Below, one piece after another: positions 1 through 7,687 of a stretch of DNA of 64,000 nt. Each line of letters starts with the position of its first letter. The first letter of the stretch is position 1. Both the position numbers and the translations under genes were made by a program. Source of the stretch: Halobacterium salinarum DSM 3754 (GTDB lineage: Archaea; Halobacteriota; Halobacteria; Halobacteriales; Halobacteriaceae); assembly GCF_008124605.1 (NCBI RefSeq), contig NZ_VRYN01000005.1, forward strand, positions 1 to 64,000, written 5' to 3'. The notes beneath the pieces were generated by a model, which ran no database searches, had not been told where the DNA came from, and saw only the letters and a list, made by a program, of their open reading frames with translations.

Positions 1-1
1 T

Positions 2-85
2 CACTACTTCAATCCAGTTGTCGGGCTCACGGTTTTCGCGTCCGGATTCCTCGGAACTATTGGTGTATTCATGGATACTGAGTAG
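2..85 (+). CDS. C-terminus of a membrane protein, 5' end outside window
   Basis: The frame is open from the window edge and ends at TAG 83-85, giving 27 residues. They include a hydrophobic helix (VVGLTVFASGFLGTIGVF) followed by a short acidic tail, MDTE. This looks like the last transmembrane segment of a protein encoded mostly outside the window. It is not part of a DMSO reductase catalytic subunit, although the next reading frame is, so a rearrangement junction probably lies between them. The function cannot be determined from this fragment. Confidence 0.4.
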   Translation, partial: HYFNPVVGLTVFASGFLGTIGVFMDTE

Positions 86-119
86 GCGAATTCGCTCAAT
101 CCGCAATCCCACTTAGCGG

Positions 120-818
120 GTGATTCGATACATATGGCCTGAAACTAACCCTTGTGAATCGTTCTATGACACCCTATATGACAGGTTAGTCGAACAGGGG
201 ACTGTCCATATTGACGACGACCCGGTGCTGTACAAGGGGGAATTCGATACTCCTACTGGACGGCTCGAAATATACGACGAAGACGCTCCAACCGAAGACG
301 GCGACGACATCGATGGAGAAGTCTCACTTGAAGTACCGGACCCAATTGAGAGCCGAACGGACGACGATGGGGACTACCGGGATGAATACCCACTCATGTT
401 CATGCAAAAACACTCGAAGTGGCGGATCCACTCACAGTATGAGTACCAACCCTGGGTTCGAGAAATAAACGAGCAGCCACAACTGGACATCAATCCAAAA
501 ACGGCCAAGCGGCGGGGAATCGAGGACGGTGATTACGTTCGGGTGTTCAACGATCGTGGCCAAATGATCGTGAGGGCGAAATACAACGACGCGATCCGAC
601 CAGAGATTGTCAACACTGATCAAGGTTGGTGGGAACGAGACTACATCAAGGGCCATCACAACAACCTCACCCATATGGATATTTGCAACGCAACCGGGAA
701 TTTCGCCTTCTACGACACGGCCGTTGAAGTCGAACCGGCCCCGGAAGACCTTGACACCAGCAAATACACCGAATCTAATCCGCGTGGATCGACGCCGGAC
801 TCAGCGGGAGGTGAGTGA
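120..818 (+). pseudogene. dmsA: dmsA remnant: C-terminal part of a DMSO/TMAO reductase catalytic subunit
   Basis: The 232 residues match the C-terminal end of a molybdopterin oxidoreductase of the DMSO reductase family, including the dinucleotide-binding domain (about residues 90-215, with SKWRIHSQYEYQPW near its start). A complete subunit is usually around 800 residues. The N-terminal twin-arginine signal, the iron-sulfur segment and most of the Mo-bisMGD domains are absent. An in-frame TAG at 114-116 stops the frame just before GTG 120, and the sequence before that encodes something unrelated. It directly precedes dmsB in the expected operon order. Base composition here is visibly lower in GC than in dmsC. 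I read it as a 5'-deleted, inactive gene; a short translated product cannot be excluded. Confidence 0.75.
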
Positions 819-820
819 TT

Positions 821-1609
821 ATGACGAACTATGGTCTCGTGATCGATCAAGAACGGTGTATCGGCTGCCAGACCTGTGCCATGACGTGCAAACAGGAGAA
901 CAACGTCCCGATGGGGCAGTTCTGGAACCGCGTGCTGACGGTTGGTGGAGAGCACGTCGATACACCGTCGGGGACCTATCCGGAGGACGGCGAAAGTGGC
1001 GACCTGGACATGAATTACCAGCCGACGGCGTGCCAACACTGCGAGAACGCGCCCTGTGTGAAGGTCTGCCCGGTGAACGCCACGTACACCCGGGACGACG
1101 GCATCGTGGAGATCGATTACGACAAATGCATGGGGTGTCGGTACTGCATGGCGGCCTGCCCGTACAACGCCCGTGTGTTCAACTGGGACGAGCCCGAGCA
1201 CCGCCCCGAAGACGGCACGGGAGACGTGGCCGAACGACCACAGGGCGTCGTCGAGAAATGCACGTTCTGCAGCCACCGCGTCGAGGACGGCCTTGACCCC
1301 GCCTGCGTCGTGAACTGTCCGGCGGACGCCCGCATCTTCGGTGATCTGGACGACGACGACAGCACCGTCTCGAAGTACATCTCGGAATACAATACCGAAC
1401 AGCTGCTCAATGAGAAAGGCACCGACCCAAGTACGTATTACGTACAGGGGAAGATGACACCAGGCCGGCCATGGACAAGCGATAAGCTTGAAACCGAGCT
1501 TGGGGACGATGAAGCGGCACAGGCGACGCGGCGGCGGAACGGTGCCCCAACATCAGAGCATGGGCCAACGCCGCACGTGCCGGCGGAGACCGCGGGAGGT
1601 GACGACTGA
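821..1609 (+). CDS. dmsB: DmsB-like four-cluster ferredoxin subunit
   Basis: This 262-residue electron-transfer subunit of a DMSO reductase-type complex would pass electrons from the membrane anchor to the molybdenum subunit. Cysteine groups for four 4Fe-4S clusters are visible: CIGCQTCAMTC near the N-terminus, CQHCENAPCVKVCP, CMGCRYCMAACP, and CTFCSH followed by CVVNCP. ATG 821 is preferred; an in-frame GTG lies two codons upstream at 815. Its TGA overlaps the dmsC ATG as TGATG, so translation is probably coupled. The gene looks intact even though its partner dmsA is truncated. Confidence 0.9.
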   Translation: MTNYGLVIDQERCIGCQTCAMTCKQENNVPMGQFWNRVLTVGGEHVDTPSGTYPEDGESGDLDMNYQPTACQHCENAPCVKVCPVNATYTRDDGIVEIDYDKCMGCRYCMAACPYNARVFNWDEPEHRPEDGTGDVAERPQGVVEKCTFCSHRVEDGLDPACVVNCPADARIFGDLDDDDSTVSKYISEYNTEQLLNEKGTDPSTYYVQGKMTPGRPWTSDKLETELGDDEAAQATRRRNGAPTSEHGPTPHVPAETAGGDD

Positions 1610-2916
1610 TGGCGGACGCCGACACGACCGCACGCCGCCCCGTGCTGTCGTCGTTCGGGACACTCGGGCGCGGCTGGCTCGGCGTGCTCGCGCTCCTCCT
1701 GGTGATTGGCCTCGGCGCGTGGGCGTACCAACTCCAGCACGGCCTCATCGAAACCGGGATGCGCAACGTGTTCTCGTGGGGACTGTATATCATGCTGTTC
1801 GTGCTGTTCGTGGGGCTGTCGGCCGGCGGGCTGATCCTGTCCAGTGCGCCGAAGTTCTTCCACTCCCAGCGCTACGAGGGGTTCGCTCGGCTGGGCGTGC
1901 TCGTGAGCCTGGGCTGCATCATCGTCGCGGGGCTGTTGATCCTGCCCGATATCGGGCGTCCGGACCGCATCTACCAGTTCGTCACCTCCCCGGACTTCCG
2001 GTCGCCGATGGTCTGGGACTTCGGCATCGTGATGCTGTACGGCGCACTCAACGTCTGGTACCTGTGGCTGTTGACGCGCCGCGATCTCGCCGCCCGAGGG
2101 TCGCGGCTGTCGCTGTGGGTGTCCGACTCGGCCGCCGGCCGCGACCGCGACCGCACGCTCATGTTCTGGACCGCGGTCTGTGCGCTGCCCGCGGCAGTCG
2201 CGTTGCACTCCGTGACCGGCTGGATCTTCGCCACACAGGTCGGCCGCGGCGACTGGTTCAGCCCGCTCGTCGCGCCCGTGTTCATCGCGAAAGCGCTGGT
2301 CTCGGGGCTTGGACTACTGCTCGTGGTGTCGATCCTCGCGGACCGATTCACGGCGTTCACCGCCGACCGCGGGGAGCTCACCAGCCTGGGCAAACTGCTG
2401 GGGATCTTCCTGGCGTTCCACGTGGTGTACCTGCTCGCCGCCGAGCGCCTCCCGCACGCGTGGGCGCACCACTTCGGGTTCTGGGCGATCACCAGCAACT
2501 TCCTCATCGGGGACACCGTCTACTTCTGGCTGTGGACCGGTCTCGGCGGCGCGGTGCCACTGCTGTTGTTGGCCACGCCGTCGCTTCGCAGGCGCACGTC
2601 GGTCATCTTCACTGCGAGCGTGCTGGCGGTGTTCGGCACGCTCTTCGAGGGGATCCGCCTGGTGTTCACCGGCTACCAGCGCGTGAACATCAACGCCGCC
2701 CCGGGGATCGCAACCGGCGGCGAGTACGCCGGCCTCACGACCGACGCCTGGGCGACCGCCGGCACGTACACGCCGACCGCGGTCGAGATCGCGGTCACAG
2801 TCGGCGTGATCTCGATCGGCGCGTTGATCGTGATGGCGGGTCTCCGCTATCTCCCCCTGCAGCGCGCGGCACCCGATGCAGCGTACGCTACTGACGGCGG
2901 TGATCGAACACAATGA
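1609..2916 (+). CDS. dmsC: DmsC/NrfD-type membrane anchor subunit
   Basis: A 435-residue protein with about nine or ten hydrophobic helices, of the NrfD/PsrC/DmsC type that oxidises membrane quinol and anchors the iron-sulfur subunit. The first helix lies at about residues 24-42 ([18 protein letters not shown]). The start ATG overlaps the dmsB stop, and the last codons overlap dmsD by 4 bp (ATGA), giving a tight B-C-D operon. No defect is visible. Confidence 0.82.
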   Translation: MADADTTARRPVLSSFGTLGRGWLGVLALLLVIGLGAWAYQLQHGLIETGMRNVFSWGLYIMLFVLFVGLSAGGLILSSAPKFFHSQRYEGFARLGVLVSLGCIIVAGLLILPDIGRPDRIYQFVTSPDFRSPMVWDFGIVMLYGALNVWYLWLLTRRDLAARGSRLSLWVSDSAAGRDRDRTLMFWTAVCALPAAVALHSVTGWIFATQVGRGDWFSPLVAPVFIAKALVSGLGLLLVVSILADRFTAFTADRGELTSLGKLLGIFLAFHVVYLLAAERLPHAWAHHFGFWAITSNFLIGDTVYFWLWTGLGGAVPLLLLATPSLRRRTSVIFTASVLAVFGTLFEGIRLVFTGYQRVNINAAPGIATGGEYAGLTTDAWATAGTYTPTAVEIAVTVGVISIGALIVMAGLRYLPLQRAAPDAAYATDGGDRTQ

Positions 2917-3491
2917 CACCAGCCACCCGGAACAACGACAGCGCAGTCGCAGTTGCCGACGCGTTCGATGACACGGGCGACGGTCCGCCGACCGCAGCCC
3001 GCTTCGCGGCGCTTGCGGCCTGCTGGCGACAGCCCGATGACGACCTGCAGGCGGCGCTTGCCGCCGAAACCGACACGACAGTCGACGCACAGTCGCTTCG
3101 GGCCGAGTACACGCGACTGTTCGTCGGGCCCGGCCCGTCCCAATCACCGCCGTACGAAAGCGTCTACCGTGACGGCGAACGCGACGCGGACCTCGGCCCG
3201 GTGTACGGGCCGTCGACGCAGGCGGTCGCCCGCTGGTACAGCGAGTACGGCCTCCAGCCCGCCGCCTCGGAGTCAGCACCCCCGGATCACATCGCAACCG
3301 AACTCGAGTTCGCGGCCTACCTGCGCGAGCACGAGGGCGCCGAAACACTCGAACAGTTCCTCACCGAGCACCCACGGAACTGGGTCGAGTCGTTCGCCCG
3401 ACGCGTCCGGGACGCCGACCCGAAGCCGTTCTACCGAACTCTCCTCAACGTGACCGTGGACACGCTGGCCCGTGCTGACACGCCCCCGTGA
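2913..3491 (+). CDS. dmsD: TorD/DmsD-like redox-enzyme maturation chaperone
   Basis: A 192-residue all-alpha protein of the TorD/DmsD family, cytoplasmic chaperones that bind the twin-arginine signal of molybdoenzymes and assist cofactor loading. The family pattern [17 protein letters not shown] (about residues 67-83) matches the usual LFxGP...P.ESVY signature, and a LxxEL-like patch follows ([11 protein letters not shown]). It overlaps dmsC by 4 bp. Its client should be the DmsA subunit, which is reduced to a remnant upstream, so the chaperone may now be orphaned or serve another enzyme. Confidence 0.85.
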   Translation: MTPATRNNDSAVAVADAFDDTGDGPPTAARFAALAACWRQPDDDLQAALAAETDTTVDAQSLRAEYTRLFVGPGPSQSPPYESVYRDGERDADLGPVYGPSTQAVARWYSEYGLQPAASESAPPDHIATELEFAAYLREHEGAETLEQFLTEHPRNWVESFARRVRDADPKPFYRTLLNVTVDTLARADTPP

Positions 3492-3563
3492 CTCCCCGCT
3501 GGGGCCCGGATCTCCGGCAAGCAGAAGGGTCATAATGACCGACCGAAATCGTGAGACATCAGT

Positions 3564-4454
3564 ATGCCTGACACCCAGCTAGCATCACTCCTTCAAACAG
3601 CAGCGATGCGAGAGGCAGCGAGCGCCGTCCTCGAAGAAAGCGACGCCCGAACCGGGGACCTCCAGTGGGACGACGTCAGCGACGCCGTCTCCAGCAGTCA
3701 GTGGGGGCGACTGATCTCCGCGGGCGTGCTCACGAGCACCGACACGGGGTTCGTGGTTGCGGACCCCGACGAACTGGCGGCCGAGCTGGCGGCACACACT
3801 GACGCCGAGTCGACCGAACACACCGACGCGCCGGCGATCGAATCCGCGTCCTGGACGATCTACGACAAGGCGGCAGCCGTCGGCGCGATCGGGCTGTTCG
3901 CGGGATACTGGAACAGCTCCATCCAGACCACGATCGCATCGGTCGACAACCAGCTCCTGGCCCCGGTGATGAACCTGTTGCCGTTCCACATCGTCGTGTT
4001 GGTGTTGGCTGTCACCACCGGCGTCTACTCCACGTACCTCCAGTCCCGGCTCATGGACCACGAGACGCTCCAGGCGTACAAAGACCGGATGGCGGCCCTG
4101 AAAGAACGCCGGGAGGCAGCCAAAGAGCGCGGCGACGACGAAGCACTCGAACGCATCCAAAGCGAGCAGATGGACGCCGCTGGCGATCAGCTCGGGCTGT
4201 TCAAGCTGCAGTTCCGGCCGATGGTGTGGATCATGCTGTTGACGATCCCGGTGTTCCTGTGGCTCCGCTGGGAGGTCCGTGGCGGACACCTCGGCGCGAG
4301 CGAGCACGGAATGGTGGTCCCGCTCGCCGGACACGTTGCCTGGCAGCACGCACTGCTCGGACCGATGGCGACGTGGATCGTATGGTATTTCGTGTGCTCG
4401 ATGGCGTCACGCCAGTTCCTCCAGAAGACGTTCAACATCCAGGCCTCGACGTAG
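3564..4454 (+). CDS. EMC3/TMCO1-like (DUF106) membrane protein
   Basis: A 296-residue protein. The N-terminal ~90 residues are soluble and acidic. A hydrophobic segment around residues 133-158 follows, then a charged coiled-coil stretch (about 165-212, KDRMAALKERREAAKERGDD), then two further helices (about 217-236 and 263-285). This layout matches archaeal DUF106 proteins, relatives of EMC3, TMCO1 and YidC/Oxa1, which help insert membrane proteins. The soluble N-terminal extension is longer than in short archaeal members. It follows dmsD by 72 bp and may be transcribed with it or separately. Confidence 0.75.
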   Translation: MPDTQLASLLQTAAMREAASAVLEESDARTGDLQWDDVSDAVSSSQWGRLISAGVLTSTDTGFVVADPDELAAELAAHTDAESTEHTDAPAIESASWTIYDKAAAVGAIGLFAGYWNSSIQTTIASVDNQLLAPVMNLLPFHIVVLVLAVTTGVYSTYLQSRLMDHETLQAYKDRMAALKERREAAKERGDDEALERIQSEQMDAAGDQLGLFKLQFRPMVWIMLLTIPVFLWLRWEVRGGHLGASEHGMVVPLAGHVAWQHALLGPMATWIVWYFVCSMASRQFLQKTFNIQAST

Positions 4455-4465
4455 CGAGCGCGGCT

Positions 4466-4828
4466 CTAGCGGTCGTCGTCGGGCAGCGTTGCGGCCAGCC
4501 GATCGGTTACCGTTGGGTCGATGATGCTCGCCAACTCCATTGCCTCGGATTCGTGGGTCTCCAAGTCGAGCACGCTTCGGAAGAACCACGACAGCGTCAC
4601 GTAGGATTCGTGGAGCTCCGTGGCGCGCTCACGACCCGCATCAGTGAGGCGTGCACCCTTATACGGCGTGTAGGTGACGAGCCCGTTCTCGTCGAGTTGC
4701 TTGAGCATCTCCGTCACCGACGGTGCGGCCTTCTCTAGGCGGTCGGCCAGCTGTCCCGTCGGCACGGGGCTGTCGTCGCGATGGGATTCGATGTAGATCG
4801 CCAGTAGGTACTGGTCCGCGCCACTCAT
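4466..4828 (-). CDS. idr2: DtxR/Idr2-like metal-responsive transcriptional regulator
   Basis: A 120-residue DtxR/MntR-type repressor. It has an N-terminal winged helix (TGQLADRLEKAAPSVTEMLK, about residues 24-43) and a C-terminal dimerisation/metal domain, with no SH3-like third domain. ATG 4828 gives the family start MSGADQYLLAIY; a GTG at 4840 is an alternative. The family usually has a Leu-Glu-His trio in the second metal site; here the region reads EAMELASIID, so the His seems to be replaced. The gene is convergent with the DUF106 gene and divergent from the halocin-like gene. The Idr2 assignment rests on resemblance to the Halobacterium iron regulator. Confidence 0.8.
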   Translation of the reverse strand: MSGADQYLLAIYIESHRDDSPVPTGQLADRLEKAAPSVTEMLKQLDENGLVTYTPYKGARLTDAGRERATELHESYVTLSWFFRSVLDLETHESEAMELASIIDPTVTDRLAATLPDDDR

Positions 4829-5173
4829 TGGTCGGTCCACCGGGAGCCGGGTGTGGATGATTGGGTCTGTGCCACTCGTATGTGAACGTTGGGCTGCAGC
4901 GGGATAAGACTGCTACCGCATCGGTGCGCGCGCGACCGTGGTTTGACTACATCACTCGCCGCTGGACGGTATGACTCGCTCGTGCAGCCGAGTGTGTACA
5001 TAGCACATATCATTCTGAGAGTGGATTCCGGGGTCGTGGTGCCGGGTTCGACCGGTGCTCCGCCAGCCGCTCAGTCGGTGGTTATCAACGAGTGCGAATC
5101 TAGCAGGCAAAACACTTCCGGATTCTAGGCTAGCCTACATTTCTGGGGTGCGTACAAACCACCACCTCACAAC
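4829..5173. promoter_or_regulatory. Divergent intergenic region between the DtxR-like and halocin-like genes
   Basis: These 345 bp contain no convincing gene. They must hold the promoters of both divergent genes. GC is lower than in the core regions, especially from about 4960 onward. A perfect 12-bp palindrome lies near the halocin-like gene and is listed separately. No tRNA or clear transposon end was recognised. Confidence 0.6.
5126..5137. promoter_or_regulatory. 12-bp perfect palindrome upstream of the halocin-like gene
   Basis: TAGGCTAGCCTA is its own reverse complement and ends 36 bp before GTG 5174. If the transcript is leaderless or nearly so, this places it at or just upstream of the core promoter, where a dimeric repressor could block TBP/TFB. 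An AT-rich stretch (ACATTTCT, 5137-5144) directly downstream could be the TATA element. The link to any regulator, including the neighbouring DtxR-like protein, is inference. Confidence 0.35.
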
Positions 5174-5938
5174 GTGCCACGTGCGTTCACGCAGCTCCGC
5201 GAAAAGGCCGTGGACCTCGGCTACTCATTCGCCTGGAGTGATACTACCCTCACCGTGGCTGTTACTGAGACAGAAGACTTCAAACGCGAAGTTGCCTCGT
5301 ATGAGCTTCAGGACGCGGCAGAAAACAGTCGTGCGGGGATCATTCTCGGACGCCACCCCGAATCCCAGGAGATCGCCATTGCACAGCTCGACGTCGAGCG
5401 TTCCCACGACGATGGCGCATTCAAAAAGCTCGAACGAGACGACCTGCTGGGCGACGATTCATCCGAGACCGACCCAGCCATTGCGACTGACCGTTCCGGC
5501 GGAATCGATGGCTCGTTCACGAAGACAACCGAGGAACCGAGCAAACAGGCTGTCGAGGCGTTGATCGATGACCTCAGCCACGTACAGGATGCAAAAGGCC
5601 CGAGCGCGCAACTCGACCTGCCATCCCTAGATGACCTCCCGGACCTTCCGGATGAGCTAGACGTCAGTGGCTGCGATGGCTGCTATTTCGCCTCAGGAAT
5701 TATCTGCAAAAAGCTCTGTGGGGCCTTCGGCGGGGTAGTTTGTGGGGTTCTCGGCAGAAGCGTTGTCGGAGGTGTTGGGTATGGTACGCTCGTCACGGCT
5801 GTCTGTAAGGTCGCCGAGGCCGCAACCGATGGATGCGGCGACAGCATCGGTGCGACAATCTGTAAGTCCTCTGGGATTGGTGTGTGTGGACCGGATAAGC
5901 CAGGTGAAATAATTGAAGTACCGCTCCCGAATATATAA
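5174..5938 (+). CDS. Halocin C8-like bacteriocin precursor
   Basis: A 254-residue protein. The N-terminal ~140 residues are acidic and soluble, with no twin-arginine signal or membrane segment; an acidic Leu/Pro/Asp linker follows (about 147-163). The C-terminal part (about 163-238) is small, hydrophobic and Cys/Gly-rich, with nine cysteines at 167, 170, 178, 182, 190, 211, 221, 230 and 238. The spacing and neighbouring residues (GCDGCYFASGIIC, GGVVCGVLG, DGCGDSIGATIC) closely follow mature halocin C8, which from memory is a 76-residue, ten-cysteine peptide released from a larger precursor whose N-terminal part gives immunity. Here the tenth cysteine position is Tyr-Gly, and a 16-residue tail follows the last cysteine. 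GTG 5174 is the only in-frame start after the upstream stop at 5126. Confidence 0.82.
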   Translation: MPRAFTQLREKAVDLGYSFAWSDTTLTVAVTETEDFKREVASYELQDAAENSRAGIILGRHPESQEIAIAQLDVERSHDDGAFKKLERDDLLGDDSSETDPAIATDRSGGIDGSFTKTTEEPSKQAVEALIDDLSHVQDAKGPSAQLDLPSLDDLPDLPDELDVSGCDGCYFASGIICKKLCGAFGGVVCGVLGRSVVGGVGYGTLVTAVCKVAEAATDGCGDSIGATICKSSGIGVCGPDKPGEIIEVPLPNI

Positions 5939-5946
5939 CGTAAATA

Positions 5947-6159
5947 ATGGGAGACGTTACTATTGGATTCGGACTAGGCAGCGTTTCCACGCGGGCAGCC
6001 GCTGCTGCCGTCGCTGTCGGCTCATCGCTGCTGATGCTAGTGGCCTACATCGCCCTTGGTCGGAACCCGATCGCCGCCCTCTCTGAGGCTACATTGAGTG
6101 GGATCGTTATTGGCGTCGCCTACTACATCGGTCTGTCAGTCCGGTCCGTGGCGAACTAA
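5947..6159 (+). CDS. Small two-helix membrane protein in the halocin-like operon
   Basis: A 70-residue protein starting 8 bp after the halocin-like stop, so almost certainly co-transcribed. It has two hydrophobic helices, at about 17-38 (AAAAAVAVGSSLLMLVAYIA) and 47-65 (ATLSGIVIGVAYYIGLSV), joined by a short loop. No family is recognised. By position and topology it could be an immunity protein, an export helper or a membrane partner of the precursor. Function is inference. Confidence 0.65.
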   Translation: MGDVTIGFGLGSVSTRAAAAAVAVGSSLLMLVAYIALGRNPIAALSEATLSGIVIGVAYYIGLSVRSVAN

Positions 6160-6721
6160 ACCGTCTCGTCCCGAGGAACAATCGTTACCGTAACTTGGGG
6201 GCGCTGGCTGGTAGATCGGATCCAATCACTACGCCGCTGGCACCACCACCATCAAGTGACAGGTACAGCAGCCAGTTATCGCGGCTTAGCCATTTGATTG
6301 CACTCAATCCTGCACGCTTACCGGTGGTTGAATCCACCTAATACGCTCAAACCCTCGAATCCAGTACAGGCCGTGCTTTTCGTATATCACTCTCAGATTT
6401 ACGACTGTCTTCATTCCAATACCAGGAATCGTGTGTTCCAAGCAGCTCGCTTCCGCAGACAGACGCCACACACCGGATTTGGTGATCGTCGGTTCACCAC
6501 CTCGCACGGATCACAGTGGAAACTACGCGATGAGGAACTTACCATGCGCAGATTTGGACGTGAACACCGGTTGGCGGAACATAGCCACCGCTTGGCAATC
6601 GTTGTCTTGCTGTTGCAGGGGTGTACAACAGTTCTACAGGACTGCGTGATCCGCGTTTTCCCCACTCAAAGGGATAGAACCAAAGAGTGCCGTGGTGATG
6701 ACTGTCCCGGAAATTCTCTGG

Positions 6722-6940
6722 CTAACTCCGACAGTATTCTGCGTTGACCTGAGTAACGTCGTCAAACGGAAGATCTTGATACGCTGTGTTGATTCCCCAC
6801 GTGAGCGTCACGGTAAGTTCCACCCGTGTACTATGAGGAACGCCGCCAAGATAATCAACCAGCTGTGTGCGTAACGCAATCACTCCGGCCACCGACCAGT
6901 GAGACAGGGTGATGCATTGGTCCACCATGGTCGATACCAA
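6722..6940 (-). CDS. Possible small gene of unknown function in the gene-poor segment
   Basis: A 72-codon minus-strand frame, or 68 codons from the second ATG at 6928. Its composition is protein-like, with few Arg, regular hydrophobics, and segments such as GVIALRTQLVDYLGGV and WGINTAYQDLPFDDV. A TATA-like TATATGTATAAT lies about 20-30 bp upstream of the second ATG. No family is recognised. It could be a small accessory protein or a surviving piece of a decayed larger gene. Confidence 0.28.
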   Translation of the reverse strand: MVSTMVDQCITLSHWSVAGVIALRTQLVDYLGGVPHSTRVELTVTLTWGINTAYQDLPFDDVTQVNAEYCRS

Positions 6941-7636
6941 AAGTTAACGCGATTATACATATAGTTTGGCCGATGTAACTGTGGCCACGAGCCGCGGACT
7001 CCACAGGGCATCCAGACAGTAGTACGGTACTCACTGACCCACCGCCTGCCGAGCTTGGGCAAACACATTCTGAGCCGAGCTGTGGCGGCCTTGCTGGTCG
7101 GCGCAAAGCGGCGCACCACCGGCTCTTCGATACCTGCGTTCAGATGCCATCGGATCGTCAATACTCTGTGGCGAAGCCTTCGGCACCGGGAATTGGTCCA
7201 ACATTGCATCACGAGGAACTCACGATTTGAACATCGCTGATGTTACGCCGGGCTCCGTTCGGATAGAACGTGGTGTCCCCTTCAGGTTGGCTGTTTTGTG
7301 GGCTGGTCTGAGGGCGCGACACGTATACGGCTGCGCTAGACCACGCAGCTATCGACGGTCGCCTACCGAGTGTGCCGGGGTCGCCACTGTGCCGGCGTCA
7401 GTGAGTTGATCGCCGAGTGCCAGGTTTCCGGCTGTGTACGAGTTCAAGACCGCCCACTCGATACACGGTTATACACCGGCGTGCAACCTCCCCTCATCCG
7501 GTGGCATCTATTTATCTTTTTGTGTGGTACTCCACGTTCCAGCGGGAATCCTCTTCTATGGAATCAAATCGAAAGAAATCCTCTTGTCTAGACCTTCTTT
7601 GGCGACCTGAACCAGGCCCGGAGAACCGATAAAAAC

Positions 7637-7643
7637 ACTTATC
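7637..7643 (+). promoter_or_regulatory. TATA-like element before the DUF5805-like gene
   Basis: CACTTATC within ATAAAAACACTTATCTC is the best TATA match upstream of the DUF5805-like/integrase pair. Its distance favours the downstream ATG at 7688, leaving a leader of about 20 nt, over ATG 7649, which would lie too close. Confidence 0.35.
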
Positions 7644-7687
7644 TCTGTATGGGGAACATTGAAGTGAGCCGTGGCTGTTGGCCCTGT

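Larger units (their letters stand above)
6160..7687. other. Gene-poor, AT-richer segment of about 1.5 kb
   Basis: No ORF here has convincing length, composition and start context. GC is clearly lower than in the core regions. Several 60-150 codon frames overlap on both strands and carry many Cys/Arg/His residues typical of non-coding frames. One minus-strand frame (6722-6940) reads more like a protein and is listed separately. Runs resembling archaeal promoters are present: TATATGTATAAT (minus sense, near 6950-6963), TCTATTTATCTTTTTG (near 7506-7521) and CACTTATC before the next gene. It is probably decayed accessory DNA. No transposase motif or paired inverted repeats could be identified by eye. 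Confidence 0.5.

Noticed and set aside
1488-2894. 468-codon open frame on the plus strand
   Set aside because: Arg-rich frame overlapping dmsB and dmsC, which carry recognisable motifs in their own frames.
5041-5070. GGGTTCGACC-like T-loop sequence before the halocin-like gene
   Set aside because: No acceptor, D or anticodon stem could be paired around it, so it is not a tRNA.
5055-5564. 169-codon frame overlapping the halocin-like gene
   Set aside because: Ser/Arg/Thr-rich frame-shifted shadow of the halocin-like precursor.
6298-6747. 149-codon plus-strand frame in the gene-poor segment
   Set aside because: Rich in Cys, Arg, His and Gln without regular hydrophobic pattern; no start context. 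Considered as a decayed transposase but no motif supports it.
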